Under the pieces are notes generated by a model. It worked only from the letters and a program-made list of their open reading frames with translations, made no database searches and was not told the origin of the DNA. From NCBI GenBank assembly GCA_963734965.1, contig CAVTJK010000003.1, positions 248,001 to 312,000 of the forward strand: a DNA stretch of 64,000 nucleotides. The letters run 5' to 3'. A program made the position numbers and the translations under genes. This DNA is from UBA4742 sp963734965. GTDB taxonomy: Bacteria > Actinomycetota > Acidimicrobiia > Acidimicrobiales > Acidimicrobilacustridaceae. The first letter of the stretch is position 1; each line of letters starts with the position of its first letter. Shown one piece after another: positions 48,335 to 59,332 of this stretch.

Positions 48335-48949
48335 ATGGCGATGACCGACGATCCGAGCGCCTTGACCGGCCGAGAAGCGCGTCCCCCGACGAACCCGGCC
48401 GCCACCCCGGCGGAGGGCGAGGCGCCGGCGAGCGAGACGTCGGAGCCGACCTTGTCGTGGACCGAGCGCGAGATGCTCGACAGCCTGCGTCGCCTGGCGC
48501 GGGCTCGGGCCCAGCTGGCGGCGGCCGAGGGCCACACCGGTGACGCTCGTCCCCGCCCGTTCGATCCCGCAGCGGTGGCCGAGCTCGAACGGATCCACCG
48601 AGAGCTCGTCGAGGCGCGCGCCAAGGCGACGGGCCGATTCGCCAAAGGCGGGGCGCGCCAGCGCGTCCGCGACCTCGAGTTGGCCGAGCGCCAGGTGCTC
48701 GACCACCTGAAGATGGCGACCTATGAGGACTACCAGGCGCGAGCCGCGGCGCTGCCGTCGGCGCCGGCGGAGGTCGATCCCGACGTCGTCGCCTTCGCCC
48801 AACGCGAGCTGGCGTCGGCCGAGCGCGGCTGGCGTGAGGCACGTGCGCTCGAATGGCCGACCCCAGACCCGACCGATCCGGCACCGGCGGCCGAGCCCGA
48901 GATCGATCTGACCACCGGCTCGCCCCTCGGTGGTTCGGGCGTCGCCTGA
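48335..48949 (+). CDS. Helical protein of unknown function
   Basis: 204 residues. The N-terminal 40 are disordered and Pro/Ala/Glu-rich. From about residue 40, long helices with coiled-coil character follow: WTEREMLDSLRRLARARAQLAAA, VAELERIHRELVEARAKA and RVRDLELAERQVLDHLKMATYEDYQ. The C-terminus is acidic and Pro-rich. There is no membrane segment. I do not recognise the family. Start ATG 48335 or 48341 (MAMTDD). It ends directly against the convergent queC stop. Confidence 0.7.
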   Translation: MAMTDDPSALTGREARPPTNPAATPAEGEAPASETSEPTLSWTEREMLDSLRRLARARAQLAAAEGHTGDARPRPFDPAAVAELERIHRELVEARAKATGRFAKGGARQRVRDLELAERQVLDHLKMATYEDYQARAAALPSAPAEVDPDVVAFAQRELASAERGWREARALEWPTPDPTDPAPAAEPEIDLTTGSPLGGSGVA

Positions 48950-49660
48950 CTAGGCGTAGCGCGTCGGATCGGCGACGCCGGCGTCGCGGAAGCCCTGGGC
49001 CCGCAGCCGACAGGCGTCGCAGCGGCCGCAGGCGGCGCCGTCGGTCGCCGGGTCATAGCAGCTCGTCGTCATCCCGAAGTCGACGCCGAGCCGCGTCCCG
49101 AGGGCGACGATCTCGCCCTTGCCGAGCTCGATGAGCGGGGCGCGGATCGTCACCGGCGCTGAGCCCTCGACGCCGGCTCGCGTGGCCAGGTTGGCGAGGG
49201 TCTGGAACGCGTCGACGAACTCGGGCCGGCAGTCGGGGTAGCCGCTGTAGTCGATGGCGTTGACGCCGATGAAGATGTCGGTCGCGCCCCGCACCTCGGC
49301 CAGCGCCAGCGCGTACGACAGGAAGATGGTGTTGCGGGCCGGGACGTAGGTGACCGGTATGTCGCTCCCGCCGCCGGTCGGGCCGTCCGCATCGCCGTCC
49401 TTGGGGACGTCGATGTCGGCCGTGAGCGCCGAGCCGCCGAAGGTGCGCAGGTCGATCTGGCACACGACCTGCTCGACGCCGGCGCGGGCGGCCAGGGCCG
49501 CCGCCGCCTCCAACTCGACGTCGTGGCGCTGCCCGTAGCGAAACGACAGAGCGATCGGCACGTACCCCTCGGACTGGGCCAAGGCCAGACAGGTCGCGCT
49601 GTCGAGCCCGCCGCTCAGCAAGACGATGGCTGGTCGCGGATCTGGGGTCAGGATCCCCAC
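48950..49660 (-). CDS. queC: 7-cyano-7-deazaguanine synthase QueC
   Basis: 236 residues. Converts 7-carboxy-7-deazaguanine to preQ0 with ATP and ammonia, for queuosine or DNA/antibiotic deazapurines. The PP-loop is VLLSGGLDSATCLALA. PARNTIFLSYALALAE and GVNAIDYSGYPDCRPEFV are signatures, and the zinc ligands are in TSCYDP and ACGRCDACRLR. The start GTG 49660 overlaps the end of the carboxylesterase gene by 13 nt. No queD, queE or queF is seen here, so the rest of the pathway is elsewhere. The frame is intact. Confidence 0.92.
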   Translation of the reverse strand: MGILTPDPRPAIVLLSGGLDSATCLALAQSEGYVPIALSFRYGQRHDVELEAAAALAARAGVEQVVCQIDLRTFGGSALTADIDVPKDGDADGPTGGGSDIPVTYVPARNTIFLSYALALAEVRGATDIFIGVNAIDYSGYPDCRPEFVDAFQTLANLATRAGVEGSAPVTIRAPLIELGKGEIVALGTRLGVDFGMTTSCYDPATDGAACGRCDACRLRAQGFRDAGVADPTRYA

Positions 49661-51167
49661 ACCTCGCGCTCGGCGGCGCCCGGGTCGTCGAGCACGCCGA
49701 CGCGATCGCCGAACTCCATCGTGGCCCGGCGGGCGCTGTCGTAGGCCGGCCACTCGGGCCGAGCCCGTCGTGGTTGGGATCGCCTGTGCGGGCGAAGGCC
49801 ACCCAGGCGTCCTGCATGGTCAGGGCCAGCGACTCGGGCGCGGCGCCGGCCAGCAACAGGTCCGCCCCTGGCTGGTCCAGCGTGTTGAACACGAACGGGA
49901 TCTCGAGGGCGTGGCACGAACCCAACCGGCCGTCGAAGGCCGGGGTGGCCCACGTGAACCAGTAGGCGAAGGTGCTGCTCGGACGGTTGGCGGCCTGGGC
50001 CTCGAGCAGGCTGATGGCCGGCAGCCGGAAGACCGAGTCGGTCATGATCGCCGACCACACCTGGGCCGGCGACGCGTCGGGCCGCGAGCGGCGATAGGCG
50101 GCCAGCACCTCGGTGCCGGGGGCGCCGAGACGGTCGACGGCCCGGACGATCCCGTCGTCGTCGCTCGGGCCGGGGTTCATCATGGCGAACAGGTTCCACT
50201 CGTCCGCGTTGGTGCCGACCATCAGGGCCACGTCGGCGGCGGCGCCGTCGGCCACCGCGTCGAGCGGCGATCGGGGCAGGTGGATGCCGTCGATGACGGG
50301 TTGGAACGGCAGTCCGCCCGTGCGGCGGTCGATCTGGCCGTAACGGTCGGGGTGAGCGGCCATCTCGTCGGCGGCCTTCATCTGAGCGTCGAGGATCTTC
50401 GCCGGATCGGCTTCGAGCAGGGCCCCGAGATCGCTGGTCCCGAGCAAGGACATCACGGCTTCGGTGACCGGTGCCGCGGCCGCCGGGTCGATCAGGTTGT
50501 TGGCGGCGCCGCTCTGGGCGATGGCGCGATGGAACAGCCCTGACGCCTCGGGCAGTCCGAGCAGCGTGCCCACGCTCATCGCGCCGGCCGACTCGCCGAA
50601 GATGGTGACGTTGGCGGGATCGCCACCGAAGGCGGCGATGTTGTCGCGCACCCAGCGCAGCGCTTCGACCTGATCGAGGATGCCCGACAGGCCCGAGGAG
50701 GCGTACGCCTCGCCGCCGACCTCGCCGAGGTGCAGGAAGCCGAGGGCGCCGAGTCGGTAGTTGATGGTGACGACGACGACGTCGCCGCGGCGTGCGAACG
50801 ACGTCCCGTTGTACCAGGGGGTCGATCCGCTGCCACCGACGAAGGCGCCGCCGTGGATCCAGACCATCACCGGTCGGGCTCGGTCGTCGACGGCGGGGGT
50901 GACGACGTTCAGGCTGAGGCAGTCCTCGTCGCAGTCGGGCTGGGGACCGGCCAGCAGGCCGCCGAGGGCCTGGGCGGACTGCCAGGACACCGGACCGAAT
51001 CGGGTGGCGTCGCGGGTGGCGGCCCAGGGCTCGGCCGGCTCGGGCGGACGGAAGCGCCGGGCTCCGGTGGGTGGGGCGGCGTAGGGGATCCCCGCGAACA
51101 GGACGATGCCGTCCTTGTCGCGGCCCTGGACCAACCCACCCGTCGTCGTCGCGATCGTGCCGGCCAT
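49648..51167 (-). CDS. Type-B carboxylesterase (one frameshift near the C-terminus)
   Basis: About 507 residues, the normal size for type-B carboxylesterase/para-nitrobenzyl esterase. Seen: GIPYAAPPTGARRFRPPEP, DCLSLNVVTP, the oxyanion loop PVMVWIHGGAFVGGS, nucleophile VTIFGESAGAMSV, acid in VGTNADEWNLF and His in SCHALEIPFVFN. ATG 51167 has GGGGGAA upstream. A break near 49757 is needed to reach the final WPAYDSARRATMEFGDRVGV and the stop at 49648. There is no signal peptide. The overlap with queC suggests co-transcription but no obvious shared function. Confidence 0.88.
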
Positions 51168-51315
51168 CTCGTTCCCCCTGGTGCGGCGCTCTGCCCTGTG
51201 CTGGCGCCGATGCGGCGGCCAGCCTACCCGTGGGGTGCTGACCATTCCCGGCCCTGATCTGGCATCGTTCTACACTCCGCCACGGAGCCGGGACTGGTCG
51301 GCCGACCGAGGATTC

Positions 51316-52422
51316 ATGGACCACCCACATCTCCGCACCCGATCGTCGGGCGTCGCTCTCATGGTCGGCGTCGCCGCCATCGTGCTGCTCGGAGCCTGTT
51401 CGGGATCGAAGTCGAAGCCGGACGCGAACCGCCACTTCAACCCCTTGAGCTCGACGACCACGAGCACCGTCGACCCTCACGCCCTGCACGTGCCGGCCGA
51501 CTTCCAGCTGCCCGACACCCGTTTCGTGTCGTTGCTGCCGGTGAGCGGCCGGCCCCTGCCGAGCCCGCCCATCCCGGTCACCGGAGGCCACGCCACCGTC
51601 AGCGGAGTGGTGACCGGACCGGCGGGGCCGGTCGGAGGGGCCACCGTGCGCATCGAGCGCTGGGTGGGCACGGCCAGCGGCTCCATCAACGTGAGCACCG
51701 ACGGGGGCGGCCGGTTCGCGGCCGGCAACCTGCTGGGCGGCCACTACAAGGTGCGGGCCTGGCTGCAGCCCTCGCTGACCACGTTCAAGGCGGCCACGGG
51801 CTTCGTCGCCGACAACGGACGCCTGACGGCCAACGTCTCGATGGAGCAGCACGACGCCTACGTGGTGCAGCTGGCGGCGAGGACGGGAGCCATCACCGTG
51901 GGCCAGCCGTTCGCGGTCGTCACCCTGGTCACCCAGGAGACCGTCGACCCCAACGGCATCGTCCTGCCCGTGCCTGTGCCCAACAACTCGGTGTCGCTCT
52001 CGGTCGACGGCGGCATGGTGATCGCCGGCGCCAATCCGGCCACGACCGACGCCGGGGGCACCGCCACCTGGACGCTGACCTGCCAGGCGCCCGGGGGGTA
52101 CTCGGCCACCGTCTCGAGCCCGAACGGATCGCGGTCGCTCGCCCTGCCGGCGTGCACGGCGCCGACCACGACGGTGCCTCCGCCCACGGTGCTGCCGCTG
52201 CCGATCGGTCAGTCGTTCACCGTTCCCGCCGCCGGCCCGTACCCGGCGGGGACCTACAAGTCGTCCGGGCCCGCGTGCACGACGACCTTCGAGATCTACG
52301 TCAACGGCAACTGGCAGCCCGGCGAGGGCGCGGGCCCGAGCCTCTCGCTCGCCGGGCCGGGCCGCTCGTTCCAGGCCGTGGCCGGCTCGCCCCCCGGCTG
52401 CACCTACACGAGGCAGTCATGA
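51316..52422 (+). CDS. Lipoprotein with carboxypeptidase-regulatory-like beta domain, upstream of PBP
   Basis: 368 residues. The lipobox is VLLGACSGS after a hydrophobic signal, so it is anchored by lipidation on the outer membrane face. HATVSGVVTGPAGPVGGATVRIERW resembles the start of a carboxypeptidase-regulatory/CNA-B beta sandwich; a second beta domain (VSLSVDGGMVIAGANPATTDAGGTATWTLTC) is Ig-like, followed by a Pro/Thr linker and a last beta segment. GAGG lies upstream of ATG 51316. The ATGA overlap with the PBP gene suggests that it works with cell-wall synthesis. Confidence 0.8.
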   Translation: MDHPHLRTRSSGVALMVGVAAIVLLGACSGSKSKPDANRHFNPLSSTTTSTVDPHALHVPADFQLPDTRFVSLLPVSGRPLPSPPIPVTGGHATVSGVVTGPAGPVGGATVRIERWVGTASGSINVSTDGGGRFAAGNLLGGHYKVRAWLQPSLTTFKAATGFVADNGRLTANVSMEQHDAYVVQLAARTGAITVGQPFAVVTLVTQETVDPNGIVLPVPVPNNSVSLSVDGGMVIAGANPATTDAGGTATWTLTCQAPGGYSATVSSPNGSRSLALPACTAPTTTVPPPTVLPLPIGQSFTVPAAGPYPAGTYKSSGPACTTTFEIYVNGNWQPGEGAGPSLSLAGPGRSFQAVAGSPPGCTYTRQS

Positions 52423-54722
52423 AGGTCCTGGGCCGTCCGCCGCGGACCTCGCCGCCATCGCCTCAGGCGGCCTCGTCGCCCAAGGGCACCAAGGCGCGCG
52501 CCGGCGCCCAGAGCCATCCCCAACGCCGCCCCCGGCCTCGGCGAGCGGCCCGCTACACCGTCCGCTTCGGGATCATCGCCGTGATCGGGATCCCGTTGCT
52601 GGTGGGTCTGGCTGCGGTGGCGGCGTTCGGCATGCTGCTCTACACGAACCTGCCCGGTCGGTTCCCCAAGCCGCGGCCACCCAAGTCGGCCCAGCCGAGC
52701 ACGGTGTATGACGCCGCGGGCAACCAGATCGGCTCGTTCCGCAAGTTCGACATCAGCGTCCCCATGACCAAGAAGGACGTCCCCCAGGACCTCAAGGACG
52801 CGGTGATCGCCAACGAGGACCGCAAGTTCTGGACCCACAAGGGCGTGGATCCGGAGGGCATGGTGCGCGCCGCAGTGGCCGACTACACGTCGGGCAAGGT
52901 CAAGCAGGGCGGCTCGACCATCACCCAGCAGTACATCCGGGCCATCTACCTGAACGACAACCAGACCGTCGAGCGCAAGCTCAACGAGGCCGTGCTGTCC
53001 ACCCGCTTCGAGCGCGACCTCACCAAGCAGTACGGCAGCCAGCACGCGGCCAAGGAGGAGATCCTTTTCCGCTACCTCAACACCACCTACTTCGGTGACG
53101 GTGCCTACGGCGCAGCGGCCGCGGCCGAGAGCTACTTCCACACCGATGTCGCCCACCTCACCATCTCCGAGGCCGCCACCCTGGCCTCGATCATCCCGTC
53201 ACCGTCGAAGTACGGCCCTCGCCAGGATCTCTTCGGCGCCGACGCCCGTCGCATCCAGGTGCTGGGCGAGATGCGCCAGGAGGGGATGATCACCCAGGTC
53301 GAGTACGACACGGCCAAGTCCCAGTTCCTCTGGCCGGCCGGATTCGGCGACCCCGGCAAGCCGACGACGGCGTTCTACCCGCTGTCGACCAACGGGCCGT
53401 CCCAGTACCCGTACTTCGTCGACTACGTGCGCGACTACCTGACCAAGAAGTACGGCGACGCCATCTACAAGGACGGCCTCAAGATCCAGACGACGCTCGA
53501 TCCCACGTTGCAGGGATACGCCGATCTGGCCGAGCAGGCCAACGTGGGCAAGGCACCGGCGCATGTCAACGAGGCCATCGTGGCCGTCGACCCGACCACC
53601 GGCTACATCAAGGCCATGGTGGGTGGCCGCGACTACAGCAGCCTGCAGGTGAACCTGGCCACCGGGGGAACGAGCGGCTTCGAACCGGGATCGTCGTTCA
53701 AGCCCTTCACGCTGGCCACCGCGCTCGAGGAGGGCATTCCGCCGACCCAGACCTATCCCTATCGGTTCGGTCTACTACACTGGCCAACTGCCACGGCAGC
53801 CCGTCGTGCACCATCACCAACGACTCGCCGGGCGAGTCCGCGGCCGGCAACGACATGTACACGGCCACCGCCGCCTCGGTGAACACCTACTTCGCCCCGC
53901 TGGCTCGCGATGCCGGGCCGAAGAACGTGGCGCACATGGCCCAGCGGCTCGGGATCGACAGCGACTACTTCACGCCCACCTCGACCTTCCCGGCGCTCAA
54001 CGAGCACATCGGCGTCGGTCAGTACGAGGTGTCACCGCTCGACATGGCCTCGGCGTACGGCGTGTTCGACAACCACGGCGTCCGGGTCGAGGACAGCCCG
54101 ATCGTCAAGGTGACCAAGCCCGACGGGATCGGTGCTGCTCGACAACTCCAAGCCGCAGGGCAAGCAGGTGCTCAACACGGCCATCGCCGAGACCGTGACC
54201 CAGATGCTCAAGGGCCCGATCCAGCACGGCACGGCCACCAAGCAGCTCGGCAGCTTCGGCCGCCCGGCGGCGGGCAAGACGGGCACGGTCCTCAACTATT
54301 GGAACGCCTGGTTCGTCGGCTACACGCCCCAGCTCGTGACGGCGGTGTGGATGGGCCACGACAACGGGCTGAGCCCGCTCATCGGCATCGACGGCTTCAG
54401 CGGGGGCATGTTCGGTGGCGACGCCCCGGCCAAGACGTGGGGCCAGTTCATGAAGCTGGCCATGGCCACCCAGCCGCCGCTCGACTTCCCCGTCCCGGGT
54501 CCGCTGCCCCCGGCCAACACGTCGGCCGATTCCGAGGCGGTGCTCGACCCGACGACGCGCAAGGCCAACAGCTTCACCATCCCCCAGTTGTCCACTGACT
54601 GTGGTGGACCCTGTTCGCGGACGACCACCCTGACCACGCCCCCGCCGCCTCCGCCCCCGCCGACCACCACGACGACCGTCCCGGCCCCGACGACCACCCA
54701 GAAGAACGGCCAGAGCCCATGA
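52419..54722 (+). CDS. Class A penicillin-binding protein (glycosyltransferase-transpeptidase; two frameshifts)
   Basis: About 767 residues. A basic cytoplasmic tail and TM helix (FGIIAVIGIPLLVGLAAVAAFG) precede the GT51 domain: IANEDRKFWTHKGVDPEG, QGGSTITQQYIRAIYL and SEAATLASIIPSPSKYGP. The transpeptidase has GFEPGSSFKPFTLA (SxxK), ATAASVNTYFA (SxN) and GRPAAGKTGTVLNYWNAWFVGY (KTG). Breaks near 53766 and 54130 interrupt the frame. The C-terminus is a Pro/Thr tail. It is coupled by ATGA at both ends, to the lipoprotein and to the trypsin-fold protein. Confidence 0.92.
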
Positions 54723-55741
54723 CCGATGTCGACGACGGAGCGCCGTCGCTCCCCGTGATCCCCCCGGAAGGCGATCCGCCGGCGAGCGACGGGTCGACGC
54801 GGACCCGCCGTCAGCGTCGCAGCGAGTGGCGCCGCACCGAGAAGGCGCGCCGCTACGCGGCCCGCAACTCGGTGCGCTTCCCGATCTTCACCCGGTCGGT
54901 GCTGTTGTGGATGCTCATCTTCGCCTTCACCGGTCTGGCCTTCGGGGCCAGCGGTGCCTTCTGGTGGGCCAACTTCAACAGCCAGGTCAGCCAGCTGCGA
55001 TCGGACACCCAGAACTTCGAGAACCGCTCGCAGTCGGCGGTGTCGGGCATCGACGCCCAGCGCAAGAAGGCCCTGGCCGACATCGCCGCCGCCAGCGCGC
55101 CCCTGAGCGCCATCGAGGCCCAGACCCAGGTGCCGCAACTGGCGGCCAGCTTCTCGCCGTCGGTCTACGCGGTGTCGACCCTCGACAACCAGGGCCAGCC
55201 GTCGGTCGGCACCGCGTTCGCCGTGTCGAGCAACGGGGGCAGCACCCTCATGCTCACCTCCTACTCGACCATCGCGGCGGCGACCGTCGCGCCCGGGCCT
55301 GCGATCACCCTGACCAAGAACAACTCGCAGATCACCGCCACGTTGCTGAGCTGGGACCAGCCCCACGACCTGGCCGTGCTCAACGTCCCCAAGGGCGACA
55401 TCCCCGTGCTCGACTGGGCCGACGACAAGGCGCAGACCAAGAACCTGGGCTCGGTCGTGTTCGCCATCAGCGGCACCGGCGGGGCCGGGGCGGCCCTGTC
55501 GAGCGGGACCCTGATCGACCAGTCGTCGCAGGGCTTCCGCCACACGACCGTGCTGGGCACCGACTTCCAGGGGGGACCCATCATCAACGTCGACGGCAAG
55601 GTCATCGGTGTGGCCTCCTTCGTCTACCAGCCCCTCGGCTACAACGACGGCGCCGTTCACTGGTCGCCGCCGATCGCAGTCGCCTGCGACAAGGTCCTCA
55701 GCTGCGGCGTGACGCGCACGGCCGGCAAGCCCGGCGGCTGA
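54719..55741 (+). CDS. Membrane-anchored trypsin-fold pseudo-protease coupled to the PBP
   Basis: 340 residues: a basic cytoplasmic head, one TM helix (SVLLWMLIFAFTGLAFGASGAF), a short coiled coil and an HtrA/trypsin-like domain. VGTAFAVSSNGGSTLMLTSY stands where active enzymes have GSGF and the TxxH His, and here the His is absent (TSYST). The Asp is kept (PHDLAVLNV). The Ser loop reads TDFQGGPIINVDGKVIG, with Gln where GDSGGP has Ser. So two of three catalytic residues are missing. ATG 54719 overlaps the PBP stop. The role is probably structural, e.g. binding wall or PBP partners. Confidence 0.78.
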   Translation: MTDVDDGAPSLPVIPPEGDPPASDGSTRTRRQRRSEWRRTEKARRYAARNSVRFPIFTRSVLLWMLIFAFTGLAFGASGAFWWANFNSQVSQLRSDTQNFENRSQSAVSGIDAQRKKALADIAAASAPLSAIEAQTQVPQLAASFSPSVYAVSTLDNQGQPSVGTAFAVSSNGGSTLMLTSYSTIAAATVAPGPAITLTKNNSQITATLLSWDQPHDLAVLNVPKGDIPVLDWADDKAQTKNLGSVVFAISGTGGAGAALSSGTLIDQSSQGFRHTTVLGTDFQGGPIINVDGKVIGVASFVYQPLGYNDGAVHWSPPIAVACDKVLSCGVTRTAGKPGG

Positions 55742-55765
55742 TCGCCGCCCGCTCGCTCGTCCCGG

Positions 55766-58331
55766 TCAGGTCAGCGACGCGTCGACGCCACCCGTGTGGG
55801 GCGCCCACGCCACCTTGCCGAGATAGGCGTAGGTGCGCAGGTCGGGGTGGGACGGGACGATGCGGACGGTGAAGCCGAAGTTGCCGGCTCGGTCGAAGTC
55901 GAGCTCGGAGGTGTAGCGCCGCCAGCCCGGGTGGTCGCCGCCGCCGTCCTCGACCATGGCCACGATCGCCGGATCGCGCAGCTCGTCGTCGAGGTCGATG
56001 GCGCCGTAGACGAGCTGGACGTCGACGTCGCCGGGATCGAGATCGCCGAGCGAGACCTGCGCCGTGACCCGGTAGGTCGTACCCGACGGCTGAGGCACCT
56101 CGTCATAGGCCGTCGCCGTGACCGCCACCGAGGGCCAGCCGCGGTCGATGTGGCGGCGCCAGCGCACCAGCGACTTGACCCGGGCGTCGTCGTCGGCGCG
56201 CAGATCCCGGGCGCGCCGGGCCGCCGGTTCGTAGAAGCCGGTCGTGTACTCCTGCAACATGCGCGTCGCGCTCGACGCGCGGGCCGAGCCGGCTGATCGA
56301 GGACTTCACCTTGCGCAGCCAGTCGAGCGGCAGACCGTCCGTCGCGCGTGTAGAAGAGGGGGACGACCTGGCGCTCGAGCAGGTTGAACAAGCTGGCCGC
56401 CTCGAGATCGTTGCGGGCCTCGAGGTCGTCCTGCCACTCGGCGGACGGGATGGCCCAGCCGACGTCGCCGTCGTACATCTCGTCCCACCAGCCGTCGAGG
56501 ATCGAGCAGTTGAGCACGCCGTTGAACACCGCCTTCATGCCCGACGTGCCGCACGCCTCGAGCGGCCGCAGCGGCGTGTTGAGCCACACGTCGACGCCGC
56601 CCACGAGCATCCGCGCCACCGTGATGTCGTAGTCCTCGAGCAGCACCAGCCGGTGGCGGAGCTCGAGGTCGGCGGCCACCTTGGCCACCTCCTGCAGAAG
56701 CGCCTTGCCCAGCTCGTCGGCGGGATGGGCCTTGCCGGCGAAGATGATCTGGATCGGCCGCTCCTCGTCGAGCAGCAGGGCTCGCAGGCGATCGAGGTCG
56801 CGGAACAGCAGGGTGGCTCGCTTGTAGGTCGCGAAGCGACGGGCGAAGCCGATGGTGAGGATCTCGGGATCGAGCACCTCGTCGGTCCAGCTCACCTGCG
56901 ACTCGCTCGAGCCGCGTCCGAGCTCGGCGGTGTGCAGCCGGCGGCGGGCGTAGCCGACCAGCCGCTCGCGGCAGGCCCGACGGGCTCCCCACACGTCGCG
57001 CGCCGCCAGTGCCTCGAGCTCGCGCCACGCGTCGGGTGACGCCTCGGGCCAATCGGGGCCGAGCGTGCGCTCGTAGAGCGAGCTCATCTCTGGGCTGGTC
57101 CACGTGCGGGCGTGCACTCCGTTGGTCACCGACGAGATCGGGACTTCGGCGACGGGCACGCCGGGCCAGATCCCCGAGAACATCTGCCGGCTCACCCCGC
57201 CGTGCAGCGCCGACACGCCGTTGCTCGTGCCGGCCAGGCGCAGGCTGAGCGTGGCCATGTTGAACATCTCGCCTTCGGGCGTGCCCGGCTCGTGGCCGAG
57301 GGCCATCAGATCGTCGATGCTCAACCCGCAGTCTCGGCACCAGTTGCCGAAGTACTTCTCGATGAGGTCACGGCTGAAGCGGTCGATGCCGGCCGGCACC
57401 GGGGTGTGGGTCGTGAACACGGCGCCGGGCCGGATGGCGGTGCGCGCCTCGGCGAAGCTGAGGCCGTCGTCGAGCATGGATCGCCGGATGCGCTCGAGGG
57501 CGAGGAACCCGGCGTGGCCCTCGTTGAGGTGGAAGACCTCGGGCAACTTGTCGAGATCGCGCAGGGCGCGCATCCCGCCGATGCCGAGCACGATCTCCTG
57601 GCGGATGCGCTCCTCGGGCCCACCGCCGTAGAGCCGATCGCACACGAGCCGGTGCTCGTCGTCGTTGTCCTCGATGTCGGTGTCGAGCAGGTAGAGCGAG
57701 ATCCGCCCGATCTTGGCCTCCCACACGCGCGGCGTAGACCCGCACCCCGGCCAGCTCCACCCCGACCAGGACGTCCTTGACCGGCGACAGCGCCATGGCC
57801 CGCGGGTCGAGGCGCGGGAAGCGCTCCTGTTGCCAGCCGCGCCCGTCCAGCTCCTGGCGGAAGTAGCCGTGGCGGTAGAAGAGGCCCGACGCCGGTCAAG
57901 GGCAGGCCCAGGTCGTTGGCCGCCTTGAGGTGGTCGCCGGCCAGCACGCCGAGACCACCTGAGTACTGGGGCAGGGCGGCGGCGATGCCGAACTCGGGGG
58001 AGAAGTAGCCGATCGACTTCACGTCGCCTTCGTGGGTGGTCTGGAACCAGCGGGGCGCCTGGAGCGACAGGCGCAACTCGTCGCGCACGCCCCGGGCCAG
58101 CGAGGTGAAGGCCCCGTCGGTGGCCAGCGTGTCGAGCCGTTCCTGGGACTCGGTGGCCAGCATGAGCGCCGGGTCACGCCCCTCGAAGTCCCAGCCCTGG
58201 CGGTCGATGCGCCGGAACAGGTCGGTGGCGCGCTCGTCGTAGCTCCACCCGAGATTCATCGCGACCTCGCGCAGGGGCTCGAGCGACTCGGGCAGATCAG
58301 AGACGACGGTGAACGTCTGGACGGCCTTCAT
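55766..58331 (-). CDS. glgP: Alpha-glucan (glycogen) phosphorylase, actinobacterial long type (several frameshifts)
   Basis: Releases glucose-1-phosphate from glycogen or maltodextrin using PLP. About 855 residues, with an N-terminal DUF3417-like part (LEPLREVAMNLGWSYDERATDLF), SIGYFSPEFGIAAALPQYSGGLGVLAGDHLKAANDLG, VFHLNEGHAGFLALERI, FTTHTPVPAG, FARRFATYKRATLLF and the PLP-Lys region LRPLEACGTSGMKAVFNGVLN. The C-terminal extension (TTGFYEPAARRARDLRADDDA) is typical of the TIGR02094 group. Breaks lie near 57893, 57725, 56340 and 56282. No other glycogen genes adjoin it. Confidence 0.9.
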
Positions 58332-58389
58332 CGCCCGAAGCTAACGCACCCGCCCCGTCGAGCGGCAGGGCCGACCGGCGAGACACCGG

Positions 58390-59319
58390 TCACGTCGGGG
58401 GCCGGCGCCGCATCGGGCGAGTCCCGCCGTCGGGCGCACTGGCCAGGTCGATGCCGTCGATGGCGTGGATGGCGGTCGCCTGGTCGGCGTCGAGACCCAC
58501 GACCGCCACCCAGTCCCCGAGCAGCGCGTCGAGCCGCGTCGCCAGCGGGAGATCGACGCCCTTGGCCACCGCCAGCTCGAGGGCCAGGCCGAGGTCCTTC
58601 GTCCTGATCCCGAGGCTGGCCGAGGCGTCGATGGCACCGGTGATCACGCCGTCGAGCACGTCGAGGTACTTCGATCCGCCGCGCATGGTCCGGATGGTCG
58701 TGACCGTGTCCGTGTAGCTCAACCCGGCGGCCAGCCCGAGGGCGATCGCCTCGCACGCCGCCCACAGGTTCAGCGCTTCGGCCAGGTTGTTGGCCAGCTT
58801 GCCGGCCATGGGCGATCCCTGCTCCAACTCGACGACGGTGGTGGCCAGGGCGTCGACGAGGGGCCCTACGAGCGGGAGGTCCGCCCGGCGGACGAGGGCG
58901 GTGAGGGTTCCGGACGCCGCCCCTTCGGGGCCGCCCGACACGGGGCATTCGACGTAGGTCACGCCCAGGGCTCCGAGCGCCTCGCCCAGCGACGCGGCCG
59001 TCGTGGGCGACCACGTCGACAGGTCGAGGACCCACGCCGGTCGCACGGGTCCGGCGGCGGCGCCGCCCTCACCCAAGAGGGTCGCCTCGACGGCGTCAGG
59101 CGTCGACAGGCAGACGACCACACCTTGGTCCGGCGAGGTGACCAGGCGCGCCAGGTCGGTCACGACCGAGACCTGGGGATGATCGCGGGCCACGGCATCG
59201 GCTCGCGCCGTCGTGCGATTGAACAGGCGCACCGACCAGCCGCAATCGGCGACCCGACCGGCGGCGGCCGAGCCCAGTTGGCCGGCCCCGATCCAGCAGA
59301 CGCTCGACGGTGGGTTCAG
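58390..59319 (-). CDS. Beta-hydroxyacid dehydrogenase family protein (3-hydroxyisobutyrate dehydrogenase-like)
   Basis: About 309 residues. The Rossmann motif is CWIGAGQLGSAAAGRVADCGW with RLFNRT at the end of the second strand. WVLDLSTWSPTTAASLG, YVECPVSGGPEGAASGTL (signature) and AGKLANNLAEALNLWAACEAIALG, with the catalytic Lys, are clear; the C-terminal domain has KDLGLALELAVAKGVDLPLA. The start is unresolved: the Rossmann segment requires translation from at least 59300, but no ATG, GTG or TTG is in frame there. I extend to CTG 59319; an indel may hide the real start. It follows the polyprenyl synthase gene directly. Confidence 0.8.
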   Translation of the reverse strand: MNPPSSVCWIGAGQLGSAAAGRVADCGWSVRLFNRTTARADAVARDHPQVSVVTDLARLVTSPDQGVVVCLSTPDAVEATLLGEGGAAAGPVRPAWVLDLSTWSPTTAASLGEALGALGVTYVECPVSGGPEGAASGTLTALVRRADLPLVGPLVDALATTVVELEQGSPMAGKLANNLAEALNLWAACEAIALGLAAGLSYTDTVTTIRTMRGGSKYLDVLDGVITGAIDASASLGIRTKDLGLALELAVAKGVDLPLATRLDALLGDWVAVVGLDADQATAIHAIDGIDLASAPDGGTRPMRRRPPT

Positions 59320-59332
59320 GACGGTGGCGGCG

